17,624 nucleotides of DNA from assembly GCA_965262315.1 (NCBI GenBank), contig CBDHFJ010000051.1, forward strand, positions 1 to 17,624, in the 5' to 3' direction. The stretch is from JBCCFK01 sp965262315 (GTDB taxonomy: Bacteria; Actinomycetota; Acidimicrobiia; Acidimicrobiales; UBA8592). This document shows, in pieces, positions 1 through 7,086 of this stretch. The translations under genes and the position numbers were made by a program. The notes beneath the pieces were generated by a model. It made no database searches, had not been told where the DNA came from, and worked only from the letters and a program-made list of their open reading frames with translations. The first letter of the stretch is position 1, and each line of letters starts with the position of its first letter.

Positions 1-1349
1 GGGCGGATCCCCGTGGGCTTCAGCTGACCGGCGAACCGGCCGTCCTCGGTGAAGCCCGCGTCGTAGTCGAAGGCGAACAGATCGCCGAGGGTGACCGTGT
101 CACCCTCCATGCCGATGACCTCGTCGATGCCGGTCACCCGGCGGGTGCCGTCCCGCAGTCGGCTGATGTGCACGATCAGGTCCAGCGCGCTCGCCATCTG
201 TTCCCGAATGGCTCGCACCGGCAGGTCCATGCCTGCCATCAGCACCATCGTCTCGAGACGGCTGAGTGCGTCACGTGGACTGTTGGCGTGCACAGTGGAC
301 AACGAACCCTCGTGGCCGGTGTTCATCGCCTGCAGCATGTCCAGCGACTCCGAGCCACGAACCTCACCCACGACGATGCGATCGGGCCGCATACGCAGGG
401 AGTTCTTCAGCAGATCGCGGATGTGGACCGCGCCGCGACCCTCGACGTTGGCCGGGCGGGTCTCCAGACGGATCACGTGTTCCTGCCGGAGTTGGAGCTC
501 GACCGAGTCCTCGATGGTGACGATGCGCTCCCGCTCGGGGATGAAGCCCGAGAGGATGTTCAGCATCGTCGTCTTACCGGTGCCGGTACCACCGGCGATC
601 AAGATGTTGAGCTTGCCGACCACACAAGCCTCGAGGAACTCCGCACACTGGCGACTCATCGACCCATTGGCCACGAGGTCCTCGACCGTCAGCTTCTCCT
701 TGGCGAACTTACGAATCGTGAGCATCGGCCCGTCCACCGACAGCGGCGGGATGATGGCGTTCACACGGGAACCGTCCGGAAGGCGGGCATCGACCATCGC
801 GGACGACTCGTCGATGCGACGTCCGACCTGCGTCACGATGCGCTCGATCACCTGGCGCAGGTGATCCTGGGACACGAAACGAGCCTCGGTCCGGTAGATC
901 GTGCCGGCGCGCTCCACGAAGATCGCCTCGTCGCTGTTGACCATGACTTCAGTGATGGCCTCGTCGGCGAGGAACTGCTCGATGGGGCCGTAGCCCAGGA
1001 TGTCGTTCTTGACCTCGTTGACCAGCGAATGGCGCTCATCGGCATCGAGGGGGATGTCCTCCTCCTGGAGGACCGCGTCGAGCTCACGCACCACGAACGT
1101 GTGGAGCTGCTTCTTCGACAGCGACGCGTCGTAGAGCTGATCGCCGAGTCGGCGGAACAGTCCTTCGGACGCGCGGCGCTTGAGATTGGCGAGCGGGTCG
1201 ATGCCGGTGAGGCGATCGTCCTCGATCTCGGCCTCCTCCTTGAGGCGCGTCATCGTGGAGGTACTCGGCTCGGGGGACGCGACGTAGGCCGGAGCCTCCT
1301 CGTCGCCGTTCGTGATCCCGGCCTCTCGGAACTTGTCACCCAGTCGCAT
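1..1349 (-). CDS. cpaF: CpaF/TadA-type secretion ATPase, 3' end cut by window edge
   Basis: Encodes a type II/IV secretion-family ATPase of the CpaF/TadA class, the cytoplasmic motor that powers assembly of Flp/Tad pili. The 449 visible codons include a helical N-terminal domain (about 50-130), the P-loop GGTGTGKT at about 253-260, an acidic Walker B-region segment with VTIEDSVELQL (about 277-287), and the RMRPDRIVVGEVRG and TGHEGSLSTVHANSP stretches typical of this family (about 319-358). The frame is still open at base 1; the last visible residues (QLKPTGIRP) match the region just before the usual C-terminus, so perhaps 20-30 residues are missing. Start ATG at 1349 follows AGGGAGCAGGG, an acceptable ribosome-binding site. 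It lies 103 bases after cpaE in the same direction, with a hairpin between. Transport genes tadB and tadC would be expected beyond the left edge. Confidence 0.95.
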   Translation of the reverse strand, partial: MRLGDKFREAGITNGDEEAPAYVASPEPSTSTMTRLKEEAEIEDDRLTGIDPLANLKRRASEGLFRRLGDQLYDASLSKKQLHTFVVRELDAVLQEEDIPLDADERHSLVNEVKNDILGYGPIEQFLADEAITEVMVNSDEAIFVERAGTIYRTEARFVSQDHLRQVIERIVTQVGRRIDESSAMVDARLPDGSRVNAIIPPLSVDGPMLTIRKFAKEKLTVEDLVANGSMSRQCAEFLEACVVGKLNILIAGGTGTGKTTMLNILSGFIPERERIVTIEDSVELQLRQEHVIRLETRPANVEGRGAVHIRDLLKNSLRMRPDRIVVGEVRGSESLDMLQAMNTGHEGSLSTVHANSPRDALSRLETMVLMAGMDLPVRAIREQMASALDLIVHISRLRDGTRRVTGIDEVIGMEGDTVTLGDLFAFDYDAGFTEDGRFAGQLKPTGIR

Positions 1350-1401
1350 CAGCCCTGCTCCCTCTTCTCGCCCATTCGCCTCGTGTTCGTGTCCTGTCCC
1401 T

Positions 1402-1426
1402 GGCACCCGGTACGAACACCGGTGCC
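1402..1426 (-). other. Hairpin between cpaE and cpaF
   Basis: An inverted repeat GGCAC-CGGT / ACCG-GTGCC (minus-strand reading) with a 6-base loop and one bulged base lies in the 103-base gap between the cpaE stop and the cpaF start. No T tract follows, so it could be a weak terminator, an mRNA stability element, or neither. Seen directly; function is inference. Confidence 0.4.
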
Positions 1427-1452
1427 CCGGGCGGCCAGCTCATGGCCCCGCA

Positions 1453-2634
1453 TCAGCGCTGCTCCCGCTTCCTGCCGAAGCGACCCCGCCCAACGGAGGC
1501 ACCCGGCGCAAACGCCGACACCATCTCCCGCAGCGCCTTGGCTGCGGGGTCTCGCCCACCGTCCTCGAGAATCGGAACGCCTTCGTCGGTCGACACCGTC
1601 ACCCCACGCGAACGCGGGATCTGGTGCGTGACCGGCAAGCCGATCGTGCTCTCGATCTCGCCGATGCCGATACCGCCACGACCCTCGACCCGGTTGACCA
1701 CCAGGTGACGCTGCGCGGAGACGAGGCCGATCAGCTCGAACGCCTCGACCTCGCGGCGAAGCGCCCGAATCGTCGGCGTGTCGGGCGACGCCACGAACAA
1801 CACGTCGGTGGCGAACTCGATCGCCATCAGCGCGTGCTCACCGATGCCGGCGGCGGTGTCGACGATGACCACGGGAAACAGGTCGGTCATGAGATCCAAG
1901 ACCGTCTTCACGTGGTCGCCGTGCACGTCCTCGGCCTGCACCAGCGAGTCGGGCGCGGGCAACACGAACGCCCCGCTGCGATGGTGGGTGAGGAAGATCT
2001 TGAGCGTCGTGGTGTCGAGCCCCTGCCGGCTGGCCAGCGCCGCATCACCGAGGTTGTGCTCGGGCATGAGGCTCATCGCATGGCTCAGGTCACCGAACTG
2101 GACGTCGAGGTCCAAGAGGCCGACCTCACCGGCGCCCAGCTCCGCCGCCATGCCCACGGCGAGGTTCGACGCGATCGTGGTCTTGCCGGCGCCGCCCTTG
2201 GGGGACAGCACCACGATCACCTTGCCGCGGCCGTGGCCCTCGTTCTGGACGATCGTGCTCTCGCGGCGTCGCGTGGCCGCGTCGCGGGCTCGATCCAGCG
2301 TGTCGACCAGTTCCTGATGCGACACGTTCGGCGCCACCACGTCGCTGGCACCGGCACGCATCGCCGACACGACCAGCTCGGTGCGCATGTCGCCCACCAT
2401 CACGATGGAGGTGTCGGCACGTTGGCGACCGAAGGCCTCGACCCAAGTGAGTCCGATGTCCTCGTTCACCCCGGGGCCGATGACGACGACCAGCGGCTCC
2501 TTGGCGGCCACCTCGGTGGCGATCGCATCCGGAGACGATCCCGGCCAGTTGTCGTCCCAGGCCCGGGACGTGGTCGGACCCAGTGCGTCCAGCCGCTCGT
2601 CGAAGGAGGCGAAGGGAGACAGGAAGACGATCAT
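1453..2634 (-). CDS. cpaE: CpaE-like pilus-assembly ATPase (ParA/MinD family with receiver-like N-domain)
   Basis: A 393-residue protein of the CpaE/TadZ family, which places Tad pilus machinery in the cell. Residues about 45-118 look like a response-regulator-type receiver fold (VVVIGPGVNEDIG, then SIVMVGDMRT) as in other CpaE/TadZ proteins. From 138 on it is a MinD/ParA-type ATPase: deviant Walker A KGGAGKTT at 146-153 with the signature first lysine, switch I DLDVQFGD at 175-182, and switch II DTAAG at 259-263. The C-terminal tail is basic (GRGRFGRKREQR). The start ATG at 2634 overlaps the cpaB stop as ATGA, so the two genes are translationally coupled; cpaF follows downstream. No feature conflicts with the call. 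Confidence 0.93.
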   Translation of the reverse strand: MIVFLSPFASFDERLDALGPTTSRAWDDNWPGSSPDAIATEVAAKEPLVVVIGPGVNEDIGLTWVEAFGRQRADTSIVMVGDMRTELVVSAMRAGASDVVAPNVSHQELVDTLDRARDAATRRRESTIVQNEGHGRGKVIVVLSPKGGAGKTTIASNLAVGMAAELGAGEVGLLDLDVQFGDLSHAMSLMPEHNLGDAALASRQGLDTTTLKIFLTHHRSGAFVLPAPDSLVQAEDVHGDHVKTVLDLMTDLFPVVIVDTAAGIGEHALMAIEFATDVLFVASPDTPTIRALRREVEAFELIGLVSAQRHLVVNRVEGRGGIGIGEIESTIGLPVTHQIPRSRGVTVSTDEGVPILEDGGRDPAAKALREMVSAFAPGASVGRGRFGRKREQR

Positions 2635-3479
2635 CGGACCGTGGTGGGCTCGGTCGAGTCGTACACGGTCTCCCGGGTCTGGATGTTCGTACCCTCCTCG
2701 GGAGCATCCTCGGGCTCCTGTGCCATGTAGAGCGAGCCGTACTCGATGGCGAAGATCAGCCGTTCCGCCTCAGGCGTCGTCAGGGCCAGCGTGAGCAACA
2801 GGTTGCCCGTCGGCGCCAGCCGGGGCGCATTGGCCAGCCGCGGGTTCTCGGGGTCCGGCTGCACCGGGACCTCCTCGACCTGGATCTCGGTCACCAGCAC
2901 CTTGTGCATCAGCACGTGGGTGGTCTCCGGCGGCAGCGCGATCTCGGTCGCCAGCTCCTCGGGGAGCTCCACGGGGATGCCGTCGATGTCCACCGAGCTG
3001 CCCTCGCCGGCACCGGGGTTGAAGGAGGCGAAGATGGCGACGGTGTCGCCGGGCGAGATGAATCCGCCCATCACCCGCTCGGGCGACATCGAGACCGAGA
3101 CCTCGATGTAGCCCTCCGGTGCTTGCACCGTGCTGGGGTTGGTGTCGAAGGCGTCGGGGTTGATGAAGCGGTCGACGACCAGCTGCTCGCCCGGGAACAG
3201 GTCGGTCTCCGCCACCTGCTCCGCGATGTCGGTGGCCGCGATGACCGAACCGATCGGCCGCACCTTCTCCGGTACCTCGGTGACCTCCACCAGGCCGTTC
3301 TCGATCATTGCCGTACCCGACGTACCCGCCGGGATGTACTCGGTGACGACGAACACCTCGACGAGCTGCTCGCCTTCGAGGGCTCGACTCTCTGCTCCCT
3401 GCACGAAGCGCACGAGCAGCGCGGTCCCCAACGCTCCGCACAACAGTGCTGCCACGACCATCACGATCTTTCGCCGCAT
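2631..3479 (-). CDS. cpaB: CpaB/RcpC-type Flp pilus assembly protein (SAF domain)
   Basis: A 282-residue protein with one N-terminal membrane segment or uncleaved signal (about 4-25, after MRRK), so most of it lies outside the membrane. Residues about 39-106 fit a SAF domain (VFVVTEYIPAGT ... LFPGEQLVVDRF) and about 122-255 fit the RcpC/CpaB domain, with the characteristic ISPGDTVAIF at 141-150. In this family the protein supports the pilus channel across the envelope. Start ATG at 3479 follows AGGGG with suitable spacing. It is the first gene of the cpaB-cpaE-cpaF run and is transcribed divergently from the PrmA-like gene at 3675. The tail (about 253-282) is acidic and polar. Function within the pilus is known only from the family. 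Confidence 0.9.
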   Translation of the reverse strand: MRRKIVMVVAALLCGALGTALLVRFVQGAESRALEGEQLVEVFVVTEYIPAGTSGTAMIENGLVEVTEVPEKVRPIGSVIAATDIAEQVAETDLFPGEQLVVDRFINPDAFDTNPSTVQAPEGYIEVSVSMSPERVMGGFISPGDTVAIFASFNPGAGEGSSVDIDGIPVELPEELATEIALPPETTHVLMHKVLVTEIQVEEVPVQPDPENPRLANAPRLAPTGNLLLTLALTTPEAERLIFAIEYGSLYMAQEPEDAPEEGTNIQTRETVYDSTEPTTVR

Positions 3480-3592
3480 GGTTCCCCTGTTTCCTTTCGT
3501 CGGGAACGCGGGCCCATCGCAACTGCTACAACGCCCGCTCTTGGCGCTATCGATGACGGCGAGCCTCCGGTTGAGTGATTTCTCCCAGCGCC

Positions 3593-3625
3593 GGGCGCAT
3601 TTGGGCCCTGGGGCCCAAGGCGCCC
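3593..3625. repeat. Strong palindrome in the cpaB/prmA divergent region
   Basis: Core arms TTGGGCCC (3601-3608) and GGGCCCAA (3611-3618) are separated by 2 bases. Outer arms GGGCGC (3593-3598) and GCGCCC (3620-3625) extend it to 14 pairs with a small internal loop. It lies between two divergent genes, about 113 bases from the cpaB start and 49 from the prmA start. It could be an operator-like site or a leader hairpin in either transcript. It is not expected to be a terminator, because both neighbouring genes start here. The rest of 3480-3674 shows no gene and no convincing -10 hexamer. Confidence 0.6.
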
Positions 3626-3674
3626 TGCGGTCTCCTCGCTGGCGTCACCGGCGCCGGCGGGCGATCATCGGCCC

Positions 3675-4481
3675 ATGGACGGCGAGGTGCCCCATCGCGT
3701 GACCGTCGAGGTGACGCCGGATCGACTCGACCTGGCGGTCGATGCGCTCTGGTGCACCTATCCACTGGCCGTCAGCGAGGAGGAGGTCGACGGCGGCGTC
3801 CTCCTGTCTGCCGGGTACCCGGGTGAGCACAGCGCACGCTCCGCCGCCACCACCTTGGTCGCGTGGTCACCGACCGTGGAGGCCGAGCCCGGCCACGACT
3901 GGGTCGACCGATGGCGAATCGGCGCGAGCCCGCAGCTGGCCGGTCGGTTCCACATCCGTCTCCCCGAGCACCCTGTGCACACCGACGCGGTGGACCTCGA
4001 GATCGAGCCCGGGCCCACCTTCGGCTTCGGCCATCCGTCCACGCTGCTGGCGCTCGAGCTGCTGGACGGGCTCCACGTGGCCGGACAGAGAGTCGCCGAC
4101 GTCGGATCCGGGTCGGGCGTGCTCGCCGTCGCCGCTGCACGGTTGGGGGCGACGGTCCACGCCGTCGACGTCGACCCGGACGCGGTCAAGGCCACGGCCG
4201 ACAATGCGACGCGCAACGGGGTGGCCGTGGACGTACGGCTGGGATCGATTCAGGCCCTCCCCAGCGACACCTACGACCTCGCGCTCGTCAACGTGACCGC
4301 CGAGGTCCATCGCCGGCTGCTCCCAGACCTCCGGTCCCGCCTCGCGCCGCGGGCGCGCGTGCTCCTCAGCGGCCTCCTGGTCGGCCAGCTCGACGACCTC
4401 GCCGCCATGACGTCGAGCCATCGAGAGGCTGATCGTCGCCAATCCGAGGGATGGGAGGCCGCGGTCCTGGTGCACGCCTGA
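3675..4481 (+). CDS. prmA: PrmA-like SAM methyltransferase (ribosomal L11 methyltransferase family)
   Basis: A 268-residue class I methyltransferase most like PrmA, which methylates ribosomal protein L11. The SAM-binding motif I DVGSGSG is at 142-148, followed by VLAVAAARLGA as in PrmA; the acidic motif II VDVDPDA is at 164-170; LVNVTAEV at 204-211 sits where PrmA has its NILA-type catalytic loop. An N-terminal domain (about 1-105) precedes it. The PrmA signature FGTGxHxTT appears here as FGFGHPST (116-123), one residue shorter, so the true substrate is less certain than the fold. The ATG at 3675 has no clear ribosome-binding site. It is divergent from cpaB. It could instead be a methyltransferase acting on another protein or a small molecule. 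Confidence 0.75.
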   Translation: MDGEVPHRVTVEVTPDRLDLAVDALWCTYPLAVSEEEVDGGVLLSAGYPGEHSARSAATTLVAWSPTVEAEPGHDWVDRWRIGASPQLAGRFHIRLPEHPVHTDAVDLEIEPGPTFGFGHPSTLLALELLDGLHVAGQRVADVGSGSGVLAVAAARLGATVHAVDVDPDAVKATADNATRNGVAVDVRLGSIQALPSDTYDLALVNVTAEVHRRLLPDLRSRLAPRARVLLSGLLVGQLDDLAAMTSSHREADRRQSEGWEAAVLVHA

Positions 4482-4552
4482 GCGTTCCGCCGGCCCCATC
4501 TGAGCACCGCTCCTGAGCGCGTGTTCCCCGGGACCATGGTGGGCCGGGAGAA

Positions 4553-4771
4553 GGGCGGAGGCCTCACAGTCCAGACCTCAGATGAGTATCTGGTGGCGAT
4601 GCGTTGGAGGGAGTGTGACCTCCGCCCTGTCCCCAGTTTCACCGGTGGGGGCGATGTCCACCGGCTAGTACGATCTTCGGCACCCCCCAGATCTGCTTGA
4701 TCACAAACCCGCCCCGGCCAGGGCAAATGGGCCCCCGGACTCAACGGACCTGGGCCCGCCGCCCTGGCTGG
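4553..4771 (+). other. Hairpin-dense intergenic region; candidate structured RNA or leader
   Basis: The 310 bases between prmA and the gene at 4792 hold no credible coding frame but four successive inverted repeats. H1: GGGCGGAGG (4553-4561) plus TCACA (4564-4568) pair with TGTGA (4614-4618) and CCTCCGCCC (4619-4627), enclosing an inner hairpin CAGAT-GAGT-ATCTG (4579-4592). H2: CCGGTGG (4642-4648) with CCACCGG (4658-4664). H3: GATCT (4672-4676) with AGATC (4689-4693), its loop containing six C in a row. H4: 4714-4724 with 4761-4771 (core GCCAGGGC/GCCCTGGC), enclosing GGGCCC/GGGCCC. A TACGAT hexamer at 4669-4674 could be a -10 element. I cannot assign it to a known RNA family. It may be a leader of the downstream gene, an independent RNA, or a 3' region of prmA. 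Confidence 0.4.
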
Positions 4772-4791
4772 CGGCTCCAGGAGGCCGCTTC

Positions 4792-5001
4792 GTGAATCCG
4801 CTCGGCGACAACTTCGTGGTGCTGCTGATGCTGGCGCTGGGCGGGGCACTCCTGGTCGGCAACGTGATGGCACTGGTCCGTCCGCGAGAAGACGCCGGCG
4901 AGGACGAGCTCGAGCGACCACCGCTCGGACGGTCACTGATGATGATCGCCATCGGGCTGATCGCCACGATCTGGGCCCTCGTCAGCCTGGTGGCAGGCTG
5001 A
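4792..5001 (+). CDS. Small two-helix membrane protein, unknown function
   Basis: A 69-residue protein with two hydrophobic helices (about 8-28 and 48-68) joined by a charged loop (RPREDAGEDELERPPLGR). I do not recognise a named family. The start is supported: GTG at 4792 is preceded by a perfect AGGAGG (4779-4784) at 7 bases. By charge, the loop is probably cytoplasmic, but that is inference. It ends 14 bases before the convergent dnaB stop, with no terminator between. The unusually structured upstream region may belong to its leader. Reality as a gene rests on the ribosome-binding site and the clean membrane-protein pattern. Confidence 0.75.
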   Translation: MNPLGDNFVVLLMLALGGALLVGNVMALVRPREDAGEDELERPPLGRSLMMIAIGLIATIWALVSLVAG

Positions 5002-5015
5002 GCGGAGCCGGAGCG

Positions 5016-6434
5016 TCAGCCGGCGCCGCGCGCCATGTTGGCGAACCGGGTGAAGTGCGGCAGGAACGCCAGGCGCACCACGCCCGTGGGGCCGGCACGA
5101 TGCTTGGCCACCAGGACCTCCGCGGTCCCGATGTCGGGTGAGTCCGCGTCGTAGACCTCGTCGCGGTACAGGAACATCACCACGTCCGCGTCCTGCTCGA
5201 TCGAGCCCGACTCTCGCAGATCGCTCAGCATGGGACGCTTGTCCTGGCGTTGTTCGAGCTGACGGCTCAGCTGAGAGAGCGCCACCACGGGGCACTCGAG
5301 CTCGCGGGCCAGGATCTTGAGACCACGACTGATCTCGGCGACCTCGATCTGGCGGCTCTCCGCGCCGTTGCGACCGGTCATGAGCTGGAGGTAGTCCACC
5401 ACGATCAGCGAGAGGTCTCCCACCCGACTCTTGAGACGGCGGGCTTTGGCCCGGATCTCCATGACCGTGACCTGCGGGTTGTCGTCGATCCAGACCGGGG
5501 CCTCGGCCAGGCGGCCGACGCCGTGGCTGATGCGGGACCAGTCGTCCTCGGTGAGCTTGCCGTTGCGCACCCGGGTGGAGTCGACCCGTGCCTCGGCGCA
5601 CAGGAGGCGCTGGCTGATCTCGAGCTGGCCCATCTCGAGCGAGAAGAAGAGCACCGGCCGCTGGGCCTGCATGGCGGCGTGGGCGACCAGGTTCAATCCG
5701 AACGCGGTCTTGCCCATGGCGGGGCGAGCGCCGACGACCACCAGGCTGTTGGGCTGGAGTCCCGACAACAGCTCGTCGAGATCGAGGAAGCCCGTGGGCG
5801 TCCCCGTGATGGAGTCGCCCTGTTCGTAGAGCTGTTCCAGACGATCGAGGTTGTCGTCGAGCAGGTCCCGGATGGGCGCCATGGTGTCGGCAGCACGTCC
5901 CTGGGACAGGTTGAACACCATGGTCTCGGCGGAATCGATGGCCTTGACCACGTCGTCGGGCTGGCTGTATCCGACCTCGGCGATGTCGGTGCCCACGTGG
6001 ATGAGCCGCCGCAGCAGTGCCAGTTCGTGAACGATCTTGGCGTACTTGGTGGCGTTGGTGGCCGCCGGGGTGCTGGTCAGGTAGCCGACCAGGGCGCCGC
6101 CGCCACCGATGCCGTCGAGCAGCCCGGCCCGATCCAGCTCGGCCGAGACGGTCACGGTGTCCGCCGGCTCGCCGACGCTGTAGAGCGAGGTGATGGCCTC
6201 GAAGACGTGTTGGTGCGCCGGCTTGTAGAAGTCGGCCGTCTCCACGATCTCGATGGCATCGGCGATGGCGTCCTTGCTCAGCAGCATGGCGCCGAGCAGC
6301 GACTCCTCGACGGTGATGTTGTGGGGCGGAACCCGACTGCCACTGCGGCGTCCACCAGGGGCGTCCGGGGGCGGCTGGCGGTCGGGCGGAGGGCCGAAAG
6401 GGTCCTCGTCGGGGTACGGAGGCGGGGCGTCCAT
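5016..6434 (-). CDS. dnaB: Replicative DNA helicase DnaB
   Basis: A 472-residue replicative helicase, the hexameric motor that unwinds DNA at the fork. After a Pro-rich N-terminal tail (about 1-38), the DnaB N-domain begins at PHNITVEESLLGAMLLS (37-53). The RecA-like domain carries Walker A GARPAMGKT at 235-243, LFFSLEM at 262-268, Walker B LIVVDYLQLM at 343-352, LSDLRESGSIEQDADVVMFL at 403-422 and the terminal KHRAGPTG segment at 444-451. Length is normal and the P-loop is uninterrupted, so there is no intein, unlike many mycobacterial DnaB proteins. Start ATG at 6434 is the first possible one after an in-frame TGA 6 bases upstream; no clear ribosome-binding site is seen. It is separated from rplI by a terminator, so it probably has its own promoter in 6435-6573. 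Confidence 0.97.
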   Translation of the reverse strand: MDAPPPYPDEDPFGPPPDRQPPPDAPGGRRSGSRVPPHNITVEESLLGAMLLSKDAIADAIEIVETADFYKPAHQHVFEAITSLYSVGEPADTVTVSAELDRAGLLDGIGGGGALVGYLTSTPAATNATKYAKIVHELALLRRLIHVGTDIAEVGYSQPDDVVKAIDSAETMVFNLSQGRAADTMAPIRDLLDDNLDRLEQLYEQGDSITGTPTGFLDLDELLSGLQPNSLVVVGARPAMGKTAFGLNLVAHAAMQAQRPVLFFSLEMGQLEISQRLLCAEARVDSTRVRNGKLTEDDWSRISHGVGRLAEAPVWIDDNPQVTVMEIRAKARRLKSRVGDLSLIVVDYLQLMTGRNGAESRQIEVAEISRGLKILARELECPVVALSQLSRQLEQRQDKRPMLSDLRESGSIEQDADVVMFLYRDEVYDADSPDIGTAEVLVAKHRAGPTGVVRLAFLPHFTRFANMARGAG

Positions 6435-6486
6435 GGCGTCTCACACCATGATGGTCGGGCCCTGTGACAGACAAGAGGACAACCCC

Positions 6487-6506
6487 CGATATTGCTGGGG
6501 ATATCG
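6487..6506. promoter_or_regulatory. Operator-like inverted repeat upstream of dnaB
   Basis: CGATAT (6487-6492) and ATATCG (6501-6506) form a perfect 6-base inverted repeat with an 8-base spacer, 53-72 bases before the dnaB start. It is AT-richer than its surroundings. The spacing suits a dimeric DNA-binding protein, but the binder is unknown. Confidence 0.4.
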
Positions 6507-6538
6507 CTCCGTTCTCTGGGGAAAGTCCCGGTCGGGCC

Positions 6539-6557
6539 TGTGGACACCTGTGGATGA
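6539..6557 (-). promoter_or_regulatory. Pair of DnaA-box-like 9-mers upstream of dnaB
   Basis: On the minus strand two 9-mers in tandem, TCATCCACA (6557-6549) and GTGTCCACA (6547-6539), are one base apart. Each differs by one base from known DnaA boxes (TTATCCACA and TTGTCCACA). They lie about 105-123 bases before the dnaB start, just beyond the rplI terminator. This would fit control of dnaB by DnaA, which is inference. Confidence 0.45.
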
Positions 6558-6573
6558 CCTCCGGGCCGACGCG

Positions 6574-6601
6574 ACGATGCGGGCCCGAAGGCCCGCATCG
6601 T
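6574..6601 (-). terminator. Intrinsic terminator with UUCG loop after rplI
   Basis: A perfect 12-pair stem ACGATGCGGGCC / GGCCCGCATCGT with a 4-base loop. On the minus strand the loop is TTCG closed by C-G, the very stable cUUCGg tetraloop. It starts 38 bases after the rplI stop. There is no T tract, as is common for actinobacterial terminators. It should end the rpsF-ssb-rpsR-rplI transcript before dnaB. Confidence 0.75.
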
Positions 6602-6639
6602 TCACAAGCAGTCTGTCGGCTCCCTGACAGGGAGTCGGC

Positions 6640-7086
6640 TCACGCGTCGGCGATGACGTCGATGGTGATGGGGAACTGGACGTCCGCATGCACCTTGGCG
6701 GTGATCATGTGGGTACCGAGTTCCTTGATGGGCTCGGCGTCGAGCGCACGGCGATCCAGCACCACGTTGGCCTGCTCTTCGACGGCGGTCACCACATCGG
6801 TGGTGGTGACCGAACCGAAGAGCTTGCCGCCGTCGCCGGCACGCGCCGCGATGGTGATGGTCATCGGGACCAGGCGGGTGGCCATCTCCTCGGCCTCCGC
6901 GCGGGCCGCGGCGTCGCTGATCTCGCGGGAACGGCGCATGACCTCGGCCTGGCGCTCCGCACCCGGGGTGGCCTTGAGCGCAAGACCCTTGGGGATCAGG
7001 AGGTTGCGGCCGTGGCCATCGGCCACCTCGACCACGTCACCCTTCTTGCCGACGCCTTCGACATCGGCTCGCAGAACGATCTTCAT
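6640..7086 (-). CDS. rplI: 50S ribosomal protein L9 (bL9)
   Basis: A 148-residue bL9, the elongated protein that binds 23S rRNA near the L1 stalk base. The N-terminal rRNA-binding domain shows MKIVLRADVEGVGKKGDVVEV and then DGHGRNLLIPKGLA (23-36), a variant of the usual GYARNFLIP signature. A charged helix (about 44-72) links to the C-terminal domain, whose KLFGSVTTTDV is at 88-98. Length matches the family. The start ATG at 7086 overlaps the rpsR stop as ATGA, so translation is coupled. It is the last gene of the block; a strong terminator follows. Confidence 0.97.
   Translation of the reverse strand: MKIVLRADVEGVGKKGDVVEVADGHGRNLLIPKGLALKATPGAERQAEVMRRSREISDAAARAEAEEMATRLVPMTITIAARAGDGGKLFGSVTTTDVVTAVEEQANVVLDRRALDAEPIKELGTHMITAKVHADVQFPITIDVIADA

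Noticed and set aside
4669..4771. Assignment to the actinobacterial 6C RNA
   Set aside because: One loop has six consecutive C, but the second C-rich loop expected for that family is not clear, so I left it unassigned.
5016..6434. Possible intein in dnaB
   Set aside because: The P-loop and downstream motifs are continuous and the length is standard.
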